DNA of 64,000 nucleotides, taken from positions 124,001 through 188,000 of the forward strand of contig JAPEVF010000003.1 in the NCBI GenBank assembly GCA_029747585.1, in the 5' to 3' direction. This document shows positions 1 through 10,864 of the stretch, in pieces. Each line of letters starts with the position of its first letter. The first letter of the stretch is position 1. The notes under the pieces are model-generated. The model saw only the letters and a list, made by a program, of their open reading frames with translations, had not been told where the DNA came from and did no database searches. Position numbers and translations under genes: made by a program. The DNA is from Pleurotus djamor (Eukaryota; Basidiomycota; Agaricomycetes; Agaricales; Pleurotaceae).

Positions 1-493
1 AAGACTCTTCCTGGAGGTTCTGCATGAGAGTTACAGCGTTGTCCGTTGGTTCACCCTCGCCGTATGTAGCCATGACGAAGAAAGCTGCGCAATCCTCGGG
101 AAGTTGATCCAAATTCTCGAAGTCGTACTCCTCCGGGTCGCAGACAAGAGAAGCCAGACCAAACTTGGACTTTGCTTCCTTGGCCAGACGGATTGCGTAT
201 TCCTCAGCAGTACCGGTTTGTGAACCATAGAAGATGACGAGGCGCTTTTTCTGGATAGAAATAATTAGGTTTTGAGTACCAAACCCTGCGTGGCAAATAT
301 AACCTGAACGTACCCCTTCCTTCATCTTTGCGATGAAATCCCTGGGATTACCGGAACCATTGCTAGCCTTGGATGCTGCTACGGGTATTGACTTGGGCTT
401 CGACGGTGCGAATATTTGGTCCTTGAAGAGATAGAGAGCTGCGAGGGCGACGCCGACTGCGAGAATGACGACGTCCGACGACGGAGACGCCAT
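1..493 (-). CDS. NADPH-cytochrome P450 reductase, N-terminal part (runs off left edge)
   Basis: This is the amino-terminal part of the diflavin reductase that passes electrons from NADPH through FAD and FMN to microsomal P450s. Exon 1 (493-314) gives a short lumenal start, one hydrophobic anchor (about residues 8-23) and a linker of 60 residues. An intron follows (313-251, donor GTACGT, acceptor CCAG). Exon 2 starts with KKRLVIFYGSQTGTAEEYA, the FMN-binding flavodoxin loop, and continues to a flavodoxin stretch containing MATYGEGEPTDNA before the window ends. The start ATG at 493 puts the anchor at the very N-terminus, as in the family. The FAD/NADPH-binding half lies outside the window. Family assignment is firm; the symbol depends on the genus, so none is given. 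Confidence 0.93.
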   Translation of the reverse strand, partial: MASPSSDVVILAVGVALAALYLFKDQIFAPSKPKSIPVAASKASNGSGNPRDFIAKMKEGVRSGYICHAGFGTQNLIISIQKKRLVIFYGSQTGTAEEYAIRLAKEAKSKFGLASLVCDPEEYDFENLDQLPEDCAAFFVMATYGEGEPTDNAVTLMQNLQEES

Positions 494-711
494 GGTGAAA
501 AGGAATAAGATGGAAGCTACGAGAAAAAGGAAGGCGTGTGAGAAACCGAATGCGTGTTCCACCCGCGCAGCCTCCGAAACACGTACATTATTCAATTAAG
601 CGATAATAATTTGCAGCCTCTAGGAATTAAAACCGGAGCAGAACGTCTCGAACGACGAGCTCGATAAGGAAGACGATGAGGGAAGGGAGGAATGGTGTGA
701 TGTGATGGTGG

Positions 712-2218
712 TGGTCCCTAATAAAGGGTTGGCTCAAAAAATACACGTCCGCTTCTCCCACACGCAAGGCCGAGCCGATGACTGCTTCTCGATGACTCGG
801 TTGTCGCGATGGTCGCTTCCGTGCAGATTTGCTACCAGTCGGTTATCATATGTTCGATTTACAAGGATTAGGACAGATGTAAGTTACATTTACACGAACA
901 AGAAGACATCAAGGGCCTCCAACGGAAACAGCAACACGAGTGCCCCATGCACGATGAGATTGTGGGTCCTGGATGACCGCGAGCATCTCCTTGGCTTGTT
1001 CACTACCCTCGCCTAACTCGTACCTATACCATTCCAGAGCTAGCCTGGCCCATGCGAGAACCGCATCGAAACTAGATAACCAAGATATATATCAATCAAA
1101 AGGGTCATTCATACAAGAAGCAGGCTCACTCAGAATGCGCTGCAGCGACCCAAGCACCATCGGCAGCAAGTCTTCCCCTTTCACTCCAGTAGCCTTCCAA
1201 TTCCCCGAGCGACCAGATTTGTCGAGCCACTCGCACGGCTTCCGGTCCATCAATCGTCCCTTGCCCCCAAGATGCGAGGCGCTGATACTTATCTGACATG
1301 CTACCCAGACGCTGGTCAGATAAGCTCGACTGCTTCGGTGGGAGCGAGCAGACGGAGCATGTACATTCAAAGCCGTAGGTCTCGGCTAGATATTGTCTTG
1401 GTCCCCGGTCAGCCAACGGGATGGGGTTTTCCATATACGAACTGCGTACCTGCGTTGGGCTCGAGGCTTCTTCGTGTCCGTGTAAGTCGTCAGCAGTTCC
1501 TGGGACATTGTCATAAGTTATCCGCGAAGCAAGTCTCTAGGTGGGGAGAAATACCTACTTGACCCTTCGGGATCTTCTTTAGTGCGTGCACAACGAGAGC
1601 ACCTTCAGACTCTCTCCAAGAGTAGACCGAGTTGAAGGCGCTGGAGCAGCCATGATTCAGCCGAGCCATTCGAGGGAAGATGCCAACACCTTCACCAGCA
1701 CTAACGGCATTGGTTTGGAAGATGGCTAGTGCCACTTCTTCGGGATGCTCCTCCGGCTTGAGGTGCTTCGGAAAGTTTACGTAGGATAGATTGAAGAAGG
1801 CGTCGCGTTCGGATTGTGATTTGTGAGCAAGAGACGTCCATATAAGTTTCGCAGGAGAAGAGGATACTGATCAAGTACGTGAATCGTAGTACAATTCAGT
1901 GTAAGGGAAACTTACTTTGAGATGGGACAATAAACAGTGGTTTCTCGTGGATGAGGAGTTGACCTTGCTTCATGACTCCAGTTAGCACAGTTCTAGCCAT
2001 TCTGAGGGTGTTGAAGCTACCTCGATGTCTCTTACGGCCACAAGTCCTATCCCCCATCAGAAACAAAGGGTAAGCAAATACGCCAGAAGAACTCACCCAT
2101 CCCTTTTCCAGGTAACTTCGTCACCTCGAATAACGGCTCTGAGGGGGAATTGGGTTTGCCTGCGCCCAGCGCGTCCGAAACAGATATCCAATCGTTTAGA
2201 ATAGCAAAGTAGAGGATC
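712..2218. repeat. Left copy of a 1.5-kb direct duplication
   Basis: The sequence from CCCTAATAAAGGGTT to AAAGTAGAGGATC recurs at 10865-12372 in the same orientation. By eye I count about a dozen substitutions, a 9-nt indel near 728 and a 21-nt indel near 2170. The unit carries most of a SET-domain gene plus about 200 bp of its 3' flank. Homology stops abruptly at a GATC inside exon 2 of that gene. Confidence 0.95.
909..2218 (-). pseudogene. 5'-truncated duplicate of the SET-domain protein gene
   Basis: This copy carries the SET core (motif RLNHGCSSAFNSVYSW), the Cys-rich post-SET segment (ETYGFECTCSVC) and the C-terminal exon ending in SVGGP-stop, matching the complete gene at 11051-12556. 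Splice sites are preserved and no internal stop was seen in the exons compared. The homology ends at 2218 inside exon 2, so exon 1 with the start codon and the membrane-like stretch after it are missing. Within the retained part of exon 2 a 21-nt in-frame block (about ALNGWND) is absent relative to the complete copy. Without a start or promoter it is most likely a dead duplicate, although a chimeric transcript starting in the unrelated upstream DNA cannot be excluded. The substitutions are few, so the event looks recent. Confidence 0.82.
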
Positions 2219-2361
2219 AGGTTGGTTGTTCATGCGTGCAGACTCCGCCAGACAAGCGTGGTAGGGTCGGAGGTCAACTCTAAACGGTTAAAAAGAGTGC
2301 AAGTCCATGCACCACAACACCTCGCACTGACAGAGTTTCCCCTCCCGAAGGTACGCTGTAG

Positions 2362-2399
2362 CCAGCGAAAAAANGGGGGGCTGCCCCTAGTTTCGCTGG
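2362..2399. repeat. Stem-loop with G-run and an N in the loop
   Basis: CCAGCGAAA (2362-2370) pairs perfectly with TTTCGCTGG (2391-2399). Inside, a run of G can pair with CCCC around a CTG. The unresolved base 2374 lies in this structure, at the A-run to G-run junction. It sits about 145 bp beyond the left duplication breakpoint. No function can be assigned. Confidence 0.6.
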
Positions 2400-2592
2400 T
2401 GTGTATTGACTATTCTACCCATACATGGCGTGACTAGTTGTGCTACTGACTAGGAAGGGGACAGCCATCGTATATTCCAATCTCCAAGGTCGGGTGGTGA
2501 ACGTAGCCAGCGTTCAAGTCGCAAACGACCAAATGCTCTTGTAACAGGAGAGAAAGGACAGGAGGGAGGGGTGATAAGGAGTAGTTGATCAG

Positions 2593-4443
2593 GGTGGTTG
2601 GTGGCGCGGTCGAGAAGGGAGCCCCAAACGCGAGATGACCGCTACAGCAACGTCTTTGCCACGATCGAGGCGGGAGTAATTGGTGGCATGTTCTTGCTGC
2701 AACCGAGGAGGGAGTGGTTGGTGGCGCAGTCGAGAAGACAAGCCGCGCACAATGTCAGTGACAGGAAAGACAAGGGGGGCATAGGGCTGTCAGTGTCTGA
2801 ATGGGATTCGGACGGCGAAATGCTTGCTGACATGGCTGAGAGGATGGAGATGAAGAGGTGGTTGGTGGCGCGGTCGACGAGGAATGAGCGAGATTGAGGG
2901 GGATTGACCTTGGGTACCCGTTTGTCCACTCGGAAGGCAGACAGTGCTTGATAAAGCAGCAGCAGCAAGGAATCATCGACCCAACAGGGTCACGACAACT
3001 TGAAGCTTGAAGCTTCGAGCAGTGGTTTGTGGTGCGGTTGAGATGAGAGTTGATCGAGAAGAAACAGGGATGGAATGGATGGAGACGACGAGGTGGTTGG
3101 TGGCGCGGTTGACAAGGGGAATGAAGGAAGGGGGACTCGGCGCTTCGAGGGTCATGTAGTGTCCATGGTCAACGGCCAGCGGTGGTTGGTGGCGCGGTCG
3201 AGAAGGCATACGATGAGAGCAAGTGGATAGCACCGAAATACAGGTGTGCATCCCAGAACGACTAAAATACAACTAGAAACAAAAAATAAGAACATGAGAA
3301 ACAAGACTCGGATGGGGATCATAAGAGACTTACCATGAACACTAGGATCGAGTTACTTGGACGTCCCGGTGGCGAGCCATGAACTAGAAGGCCGAGANGG
3401 GGGGACTAGATGAGAAAGAGGATATGAGAACGAAGATAAAACGACAGAAGAAAATAAGAAAGCTTACCTGATGGTGGGTTTGCATCAGAAAGGCTTATTG
3501 CAAAAGAGTTGTATGGCCCGAGGTGGTGGTACGGTAGAGCAAGGAACATTGATATAAGTTGCGCTTAGGGTTGAAGCATCGCAGCGATCTCCTGATAATA
3601 TGGTTGGTGGCGCGGTCGAGAAGAGATGAGTTGAAATGAAAGGGTCGGGGGCGTGCAATCCAGCGAGGCAGTGTTCGCGCTTTGTGACGAGATCAAGGGT
3701 ATCTTGGTCAACGGGAGAGGAGAGGGAGGGGGATGGATGATTGAATGGATTACGACCGTGAAACAAGGCCACGATGACCTTGACTCCCAAGGCGGCGACG
3801 GCGGGTGCGATGAAGATCTTGATAGAAGGTGGTTGGTGGCGCGGTTGGGAAGGGTGATTGGTCAAGCATGATGAGCAGGTGTACTAGAGCGAGAAAAGAT
3901 ACATAAGAACGATGAAAGAAAAAAAGAATTGAAGTGGAAGACTCACAGAGGAAGTAAATTGGCTTTGCGAAACCTTGATCCCGATGGAGCTACACCTAAA
4001 GGAGGGCGCCGGTGGTGGTTCAAAGCAGCATCGCGGCAGTGTATGGGCGTTTGTAGCGCCGTCGCGAANGGGGGATGGGACACGGACTTGATGCAAGGCT
4101 CAGAGAGTCCGTCATCTGACGCCGCATAAATTAACCTATGTAGATTGGAAAGAAAATGATGAGGACATGAAACGAGAACACAAGAGAAACTTACATGAAA
4201 GCGGACACCCATGTGATCGTGTGCCAGACGCCGCGGAGGGGCAGAGTCGATGTCGCGTAGCCCAAGCCTAGATNGGGGGGAGAGGAGAACTAGCGATAAG
4301 AACCAGACATGAGATCAGAGAAAATAGAGATGAGGACGTGAATATGACTTACGACAAAATCGGGACAAGGGCCAGGAAGAAGACCCGGCGAGTCCGCACG
4401 AAGGGTATATGGTGATACAAGTCTGGTGGCGCGGTCGAGGAGG
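2593..4443. repeat. Dispersed ~25-nt repeat (GGTTGGTGGCGCGGTCGAG)
   Basis: The same motif, extended by GAAGG at its 3' side, recurs at about 2593, 2714, 2857, 3022 (diverged), 3092, 3181, 3521 (weak), 3601, 3829 and 4421. All copies are in one orientation and spacing is irregular (about 70-600 bp). Some copies are near perfect and others have one to four changes. Read on the minus strand (core CGACCGCGCCACCAACC) it falls in all three reading frames of the short open stretches, giving DRATNH, RPRHQPP or STAPPT. Conservation is therefore at nucleotide level, not protein level. Confidence 0.85.
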
Positions 4444-5515
4444 GACACACTGTATGATGCCGCGTGCGAGTGCGCAACTGGACAAGAGAAAAAATCATGA
4501 GAAATGATGATTGAATTGAGAGCATGAGAGAAACGTACCGAGGATATTGATGGTGGTTTCCAACGGCGGCGGCTGGCAACACGGACATTTGAGGAAGCTG
4601 ACGATGCGACTGCGAAAATCACGACAGACTGAGACACCGAGACGAGGACTAGAGGCAAAACAGACATGAGAATGAAACCCACAAGAAAGAATATGATAGA
4701 GGGTGCTTACAAAGTATCACCCCGTTGATAAAGTCGCCGGGTGGAAGGAACAGGTGGAAACGTCGCGTGGCTGAACGTAGAGGCGATGCGGTTTGACGGA
4801 GCTTCGAGAAACAGACTTACACGACAACACTACTAGAGGGAGACATAGAATGAGACAAAGAGCCATGTAAGAGAAAAAGAACAAAACTTACTTCTGTCGT
4901 GGATTTGCATCACGAAGACTAGCCGTTGAATTTACCCGATCCGTGCGAGACCTTGGATGACATTTCTGCGGCAATGGGTGGGTTCCACTTCAGGTACTAG
5001 TGAGAACTGTAAGTCAGATGAAGAAAATGACACAAGTAAATCGACACTCACAGAAAAGACATAGTAACGACCAGTGATTGGGACCATGTAGAGGTCAGGT
5101 GCAAGACCGGCTGTGGGACCTGGAATAGCCGTTATTGCCGCAGTAAAGCGTCGTGGTCAGGCGAGAACCCGCGTCGGTGTAGATGGTGCCGGCCGTCAAC
5201 AAAGGCAGAGAGCTGAAAGATGAGGTAAATTGTCAGATAAAGGTAGTAGGAGGGAAAGGCAGACCGAAAACTTACAATTCAAGGGATCGGCGATGGAGTT
5301 GATTCACGCGCGTAGGTAGTCTGATCTAGCTGATGAAAGTTGAAAATTAGAACAGAGGATAGAGAAACTGTGATGGGTGACTGACCTGATACGAGAATGG
5401 ATGGTGGTGGTAACAGACGAAGCCAAGGCGCTAAGCGCGTCAGGGTGCAGGAGCCCTAAAGGACACAGGGGTTAGTCAAGGACAGAGAATGAAACTCGAA
5501 GAACTTGCTGACGTG
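2975..5515 (-). other. Minus-strand locus with a run of about 12 short introns, no recognisable protein
   Basis: On the minus strand, donor and acceptor pairs bound introns at 3333-3273, 3467-3406, 3946-3884, 4194-4136, 4352-4290, 4538-4478, 4710-4649, 4891-4833, 5051-5007, 5275-5213, 5385-5330 and about 5510-5455. Ten of the twelve are 56-63 nt. Donors are mostly GTAAG, GTGAG or GTACG; acceptors are mostly CTAG or CAG. The introns are pyrimidine-rich. Exon-like blocks between them are 54-416 nt and hold several copies of the 25-nt motif. I could not assemble a long reading frame or recognise any domain, and several C-rich blocks are open in more than one frame. It is either a spliced non-coding RNA or a fast-evolving, many-exon gene without known relatives. 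Transcription itself is inferred only from splice-site architecture. Confidence 0.45.
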
Positions 5516-8500
5516 AGGGGGAGGAGGAGCAACCGGCTGGACTCGATGACAGAGGAGAGTGAGGGAACGAGGAGGGATAGTTCAAGGTCGTCGCGGAGAA
5601 CAACAGTAAAACGGGGTGGCATAGTGACGGGCCATAGTGGAGGGAGGGTAAGAAACGAGATTCAGAAAGCACACCTTTTATATGATTCACCTGCTTGCGC
5701 ATGTTGTGTCTGAGCTGTTTGAACTCAGAAACTCTTCCTTATTATCCCCAAAAATAATTTACACGGCTACCCACCTATCTCCTCCTCAGAGTCCCCAAAT
5801 CTCTAGGACCCTGAGGGGGAATCCCTGGGGATTCCCCATCGCTATCGGTAGGAAAGAAAAAGAAATAATCAAGATCGTTCCTGGAGGTAACCAACTGAAT
5901 TCGGACATCTACATGCCAAAAGAAGAGTACTTACCTCAACACGACTTCGCACGTTGTCATCGAGCGTTTCGGCTGTACACGCATCATGAAGAAGCTTCAT
6001 GTTCAATTTTATGCTTTTCCGCAGTTTCTCCCCTCGCGTAGCGTGTCTCCGTTCTCCGATACCAAAGACCCTTTCTCCATGTATCTCACATCCCGAACTC
6101 AGCTTGCCCACACTTGAGCAATCCTTCTCCTGGTGCTTAGTACCTGAGGGAATGTCTGACAGATGTAGCGAGAGAGCCATAACTCGGAAAGGTGTAAGAG
6201 CGCCGTAAAACGAGGTTGTGACCAAGGTCTTCCGATCGCTCGAAAGGACAAGTCCATGGCAGATGGAAAAGAGATCATCAGTATGGTACCAAGTAAGAAA
6301 TGGATCCGTTGCCTTTTGATTGCCCAGAAGCTCTTTGAAAGCCTACGCATCCAGCTCTGAACCAACTAGAGTTGAAACCGACAAGGAAACATGGGAGCGA
6401 TCGCGCTCAAAGTTGACCCCCTAGGCACCCCTAAGCATTTTGGACTTGGTCGGGATCGTCGCTGTCGTCTCAGATGGCGTTTCTGCTGACTTCCACAGCT
6501 ATTTCCGAGAGTAGAAACATCTTTCCCCCGCTTTCAGAGCTTACAACTTTCGTCCAAGAGTAATTTGGATCCGAACGGACTTGTCAAACAAAGCATGAAG
6601 GATCGAGAAGTGGACTTGATGTTTGCGCCAGCTCAAGACTTGAATCGACCTTGCGAGTCGACGCCGAGAACGTTTACTTTCATAGTGTACAGCACGGGCT
6701 GGGTGGCTTTGCGACGGATGCGATGAAAGCTTGGATCACTGCTCCAGAAATGGTAGAGTTCAGTGCTGGGTTCTTTTCGCGCCATGCTAAATAACTAGAT
6801 GAGATCGCTAGTTCAACGTTCAACCTTACTTAAGTTGCAGATATTGAGCGAATTTTCATTGAGCTTCAAGCCTCCTACATAACCTCTTCGATGGATACGA
6901 ACTCGCTCGGCGCAAAGCATCTGAAGAGGCTTCAATGTAGTCAGATTTTGAATTGGTAGAGTTCAGTGTTGGGTTCCCTGTGCATCTCTCGCTCAACCTG
7001 GAGTTGCAAACACGGATTTTAACATTCGCGTAAATTGAGAGGCGTGTCGCAGCAGTTGTTTGATATGATACAATTTGTGCTTTTTTCATCTCTACAGCTG
7101 CAACGCGAAAGAACCAATGGATACAATCTAGAAAATACACTAATGCCAAAGATCTAGATATATATTTGTGGGTTCTCTATTCAAGCTCTCGCCCAGTCGA
7201 ACGAGTATGATTTGAGTAACACACATTTCCGAGAAAAGCAAGATGATGATCATGACACTCGGGAGCTACGAGGTATGGTGAGCGCGTCCCGAGTTCAGCC
7301 TTGACTCATTGATTGGTAAGGTTTGGGGACCATTCGTCACGGTGCCTGGGATGCGTCGGCGCCGTACCAACCGTTCCTGACGCTCCATCCAATTGAGCCA
7401 ACAGGCTTCTCTGAAAATAGATATTTGATATCATACACGACATGTCGGGCGTCGACCAACGAAAGAACTCACTGCGCAGCAAATTCTAGACTGGCGGATT
7501 GATTCAAGAAGTTGGAATATGACCCTTCTGGGTGTGTTACGTTGGCTTGCCGTGGTTACTGGAGATGCTAGTTTGACAGGAGGAGTGTCCACGAAACAGG
7601 TAAGTGGATAGTCATATCAAAAGTCAAAATAAAAGCTCTCACCAAATCGAATGAACGTCCTTAGCTCCGAGGAATTCCTTCAGCGAACAATTACAAGACG
7701 GGGATCCCCGTGAGATCTTGGAAGTAAGCTCACTGAGTCATTGCGAAAATGGGGGAGCAACATGATGGAGTACATACGGAATTATTGGCTGCATAGTTCG
7801 CGAGAAGAGGGTAAGAAACATTTACTCTTTCTATTTCCCTCCATCCCTCCGTCATGGCCGCACCAGCAGCATCCTCTACGCCGCTCGCGTCGTACCCCAC
7901 GTATCTCATAGGTGAGCACAAGTCTTGACCGTCGCCGGCCGTTGTCACCAGCGAGAGGTCCGCGATGGTTTTCACATCACCCCCATGTCGTTCTTTCATT
8001 TCAACCTTCGCGGTCCCGTCTGACTCGGACATCGACCGTGGCACGTCCTGTCGCTCCGTCTTCGAGATTCCTGAGCCATTCTCATAGCGCGACGAAGGGA
8101 GTAGCATGGATACCTCCATTCAATGATATCTTGACATGGCCTCGTAGTTTCGAGATGATGAAGACGGTCGCATTGGATATTGATAGGCTACTAATACCGT
8201 GTCGTAGCAAAAGATACTTAGATACCATAGAATAACTAGCAAACGAACGCAATCAGGAGGATTTACGCAACGGTCAAAAGGCCAAATACACTTAGGTAGG
8301 TCATTAGAACGGTTGGTCGGCGAAAACAGACACTACCGAAACCGTCAGGAATGACGTTCTCCAAAAGAGGAACGGGGAGGGTAGACTCACTGGGTCGGTC
8401 ATCGCCGCTGCCGACGAGCACGAAGCAACAAAGGTTCCAAGGGTATGGGTTACGAAGATAAGGATGTACTACAGCGCCGAATCGCGAGAGGACCGGGCAA

Positions 8501-9079
8501 ACCCTGTAGAACAAAAAGAGAAGAAACGTCAGTACATAATATCAATGATGTACCTTTTCCCAGATACGGAAAAGAAGAAGAAAAGAAAAAAAGGATACAC
8601 ACCCCCGATGTGTCGTCGTAACGGCGATGAAGAAGACACCCTGGAAAAAATAGTTGATGGTTTTGCCCTGAGTTGAGTCGTGTTGGTGGAAACGCTGCGG
8701 TGAAGCTTGTTTGAAGTCGCTTGAGTGGAATGGAATAGAATGGAAGGAGCATTCTTTTTCTTTTTCTTTCGATCGTTCGTCTTTTGGGGGTGATTATTTT
8801 GCNNTGTGCGGGCGGCCGATGGGGTGCGAGGCAGGAGAGAAAGAAGAAGAAAAGAGATTGGGGTGGGAGGGAAGAAGTGACTCGTTCTCTTTCTTCCCTC
8901 CCCCCCCTCCAACTCCCCTCCAACTTGAACAACGTCCGACAGCGCCGTGCAGTCGTCATGATGGTTGTTTTGGGCGCGGTGGATGTTGATGAGGCATCGC
9001 ACTTGCCCAGTCGCCCGTATCCATCAGGCTGTCGTCTTAACACTTGAACGCGTCAGATGCTAGGTAGAAATTTGGGTCA
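5516..9079. other. Stretch with no recognisable gene
   Basis: Several short open frames occur on both strands (for example 5869-6225 and 6099-6365 minus, 7912-8235 plus). None shows a domain, a consistent exon structure or a family I recognise. A phrase of about 16 nt (TGGTAGAGTTCAGTG plus GGGTTC) recurs near 6750 and 6955. A purine-rich tract (about 8565-8600) and an NN gap (8803-8804) are present. I see no transposase, reverse transcriptase, tRNA or rRNA here. Confidence 0.5.
5816..5837. repeat. Perfect palindrome, 10-bp arms
   Basis: GGGGAATCCC and GGGATTCCCC are separated by only TG. The hairpin would be very stable. It could be an end or core of a small non-autonomous element or a chance structure; no flanking terminal repeats or target duplication were seen. 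Confidence 0.55.
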
Positions 9080-10740
9080 GTGTCACCGACACGAACATGC
9101 GAACCAAAGCAACTCACGATTATTCGTTTCCAGCTTGCCGCGCCCACGTCCACGTCCACTTGCTGGTCCATGTCCACATCATCGAGGTGCTGTGTTCGTG
9201 TCATGCTGCTGTTACGTCGTTATCTCCTCGTAATTAGTCCGCGTCAACAGACAGGTTACGCGAAGCGACGAAACATTGGACCTAGAAGGACATGTGAGTA
9301 TCCGTTTAGATTGCGCAGGTGTTTGAAACGTTACTGACCGAGACGATGTCTTCGGCGTAGATTGATTTCTTCGAAGATGGGCTGGCCTGCGATAAGTAAG
9401 TATCTGCATTTTCCAAATTCTGAAATTGACATTTATTATTCAGTACGTGGTGCTTGTAGCTCCATGAACGAGAGGGACTCACGATTTCGACTCGGTATCG
9501 TCTGGTCGTGGTGGTGGCGGGAAGAGTTTAGTTTCGACAGTCAGGCGCCGATCATCTTCGAGCCTTCGACTTGTTCTCCTACCATCACCATCACTATGAT
9601 ACCTCCTCTCTCTCTTCCTCCTCGACGTACCCTTCCCACTTTTCTCTTCGTTTAATCGCGTTTCTCGCATCCCAAACACGCGTCCTTCCCTTCCCCGTCC
9701 TTCCCCTCTCCCTCCAGGCTCCGTCCCTTTCCTCCAATCCAATCCCATCCCATCCTCTCCTCTCCCTCCTCCTCCCTCCCTCTCTCTCTAGATCAACTTG
9801 ACCAACTACAACTACGCGTCTGCCCTCGACCCTCCATACACCCAGTCCTCCAGCCGCCCTTGTGTTTTGATCCCTACCACTCAAGTTATCCCTTTGAATT
9901 CGCGCAAAAATTCGAAAAAAAAATAATCATGCAGATTTCCACCTTTTTCGCGATCGCGGTCGCCTGAGAGCTTGAGGAGATTTCTGTGTGGGTGTCAAGT
10001 TGTCAAAGTGATGTTCTATGGGGCCGTCTGCGTGTGTACAGGTATGTTGAGGTTTATTTTTGTGGTTTCGTGACTTTCCCCTCCACCTTCTGTTCCTACC
10101 CCTCGCATTCCAAGTCTCCCTTGCTCTTCGCATCGAAATGCAGAGACCAACACGCTTACGCTTGCATACTAGGTGACCAACATCAAAATGAGGTGCAGCC
10201 GGTTCGACATACCAAATCTATTCGCGTGAGTATGCTTTGTATTTTTCGTTCGCTCGCGATAAATGGACTAATTGACTTTTTGTTTTATTTCTCTAGCATG
10301 GATCAACACTGACGAAGCATGCTATCATTCAGCGTATGGCGGACTCGGGTTGCAGGATGGAGGTTGACGTTGGCGTTGGCGTTGAAGGGAGACTGATGAC
10401 CGTTGATGGTGGCGGGTAGGGGAGGGAAGATGGAGGTGGGTTAATGAAGCTTGAAACATTGAAGCTTTGAAGACTCGATGGTGGCGGGTAGGGAAGGGAA
10501 GATGGAGGTGAGTTTGCACGTTGATGGCGCGTCTTGTCCGTGTCTGATGCCATCAGGAAGCAACAGGTCGAGTAAGGCATTGCGTGGTGCTGGAGGGGTT
10601 GGACGCGACAGTCATGGGGCTGTGTATGCAGTCGAAGGAATGTCGATTGGTGGGAAGGATGGGGCATGATGGGACTCGAAAGGCACGTATTCTCATATCT
10701 ATTTGTGCAAGGAACTAACGAATGAATGTGTCTAGGTGCA
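9080..10740 (+). other. Plus-strand intron-like segments without a recognisable protein
   Basis: Well-formed introns can be read on the plus strand at 9294-9360 (GTGAGT, branch-like TTACTGACC, GTAG), 9396-9443 (GTAAGT to TTCAG), 10226-10296 (GTGAGT to CTCTAG) and 10687-10735 (GTATTC, branch GAACTAACG, TCTAG). The blocks between them carry no long reading frame and no domain I recognise. Long C/T-rich tracts (about 9600-9790) would look like a 5' leader. The simplest readings are a spliced non-coding transcript or a degraded gene. This is an inference from splice signals alone. Confidence 0.3.
10405..10514. repeat. Two 38-nt direct repeats, 72-bp period
   Basis: GATGGTGGCGGGTAGGG followed by a purine-rich GGAAGATGGAGGTG occurs at 10405-10442 and again at 10477-10514 with about two differences. 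The spacer contains AAGCTTGAAACATTGAAGCTT. It is a short local duplication; no function is evident. Confidence 0.75.
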
Positions 10741-10864
10741 TATAGCGGAGGAGATGGACCTCGAAACGCGACGGGAGGCGACGTTTTTGGGGTTGATGTG
10801 GAGAGGTGATGGGTGTTGCATATAACAGTCTGAGTTCGACGGCTGGTGTGATGTCATTGCGTTC

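Noticed and set aside
702..1562. Plus-strand open frames of about 100 codons, repeated at 10934-11704
   Set aside because: They are antisense to the SET exons and appear in both copies only because the segment is duplicated. Family motifs are on the minus strand.
2593..4443. The repeated 25-mer as a CRISPR-like array
   Set aside because: Spacing is irregular (70-600 bp), copies vary, and this is eukaryotic DNA.
5516..9079. Transposable element in the gene-poor stretch
   Set aside because: No transposase, reverse transcriptase or integrase motif, no terminal repeats found; only small palindromes.
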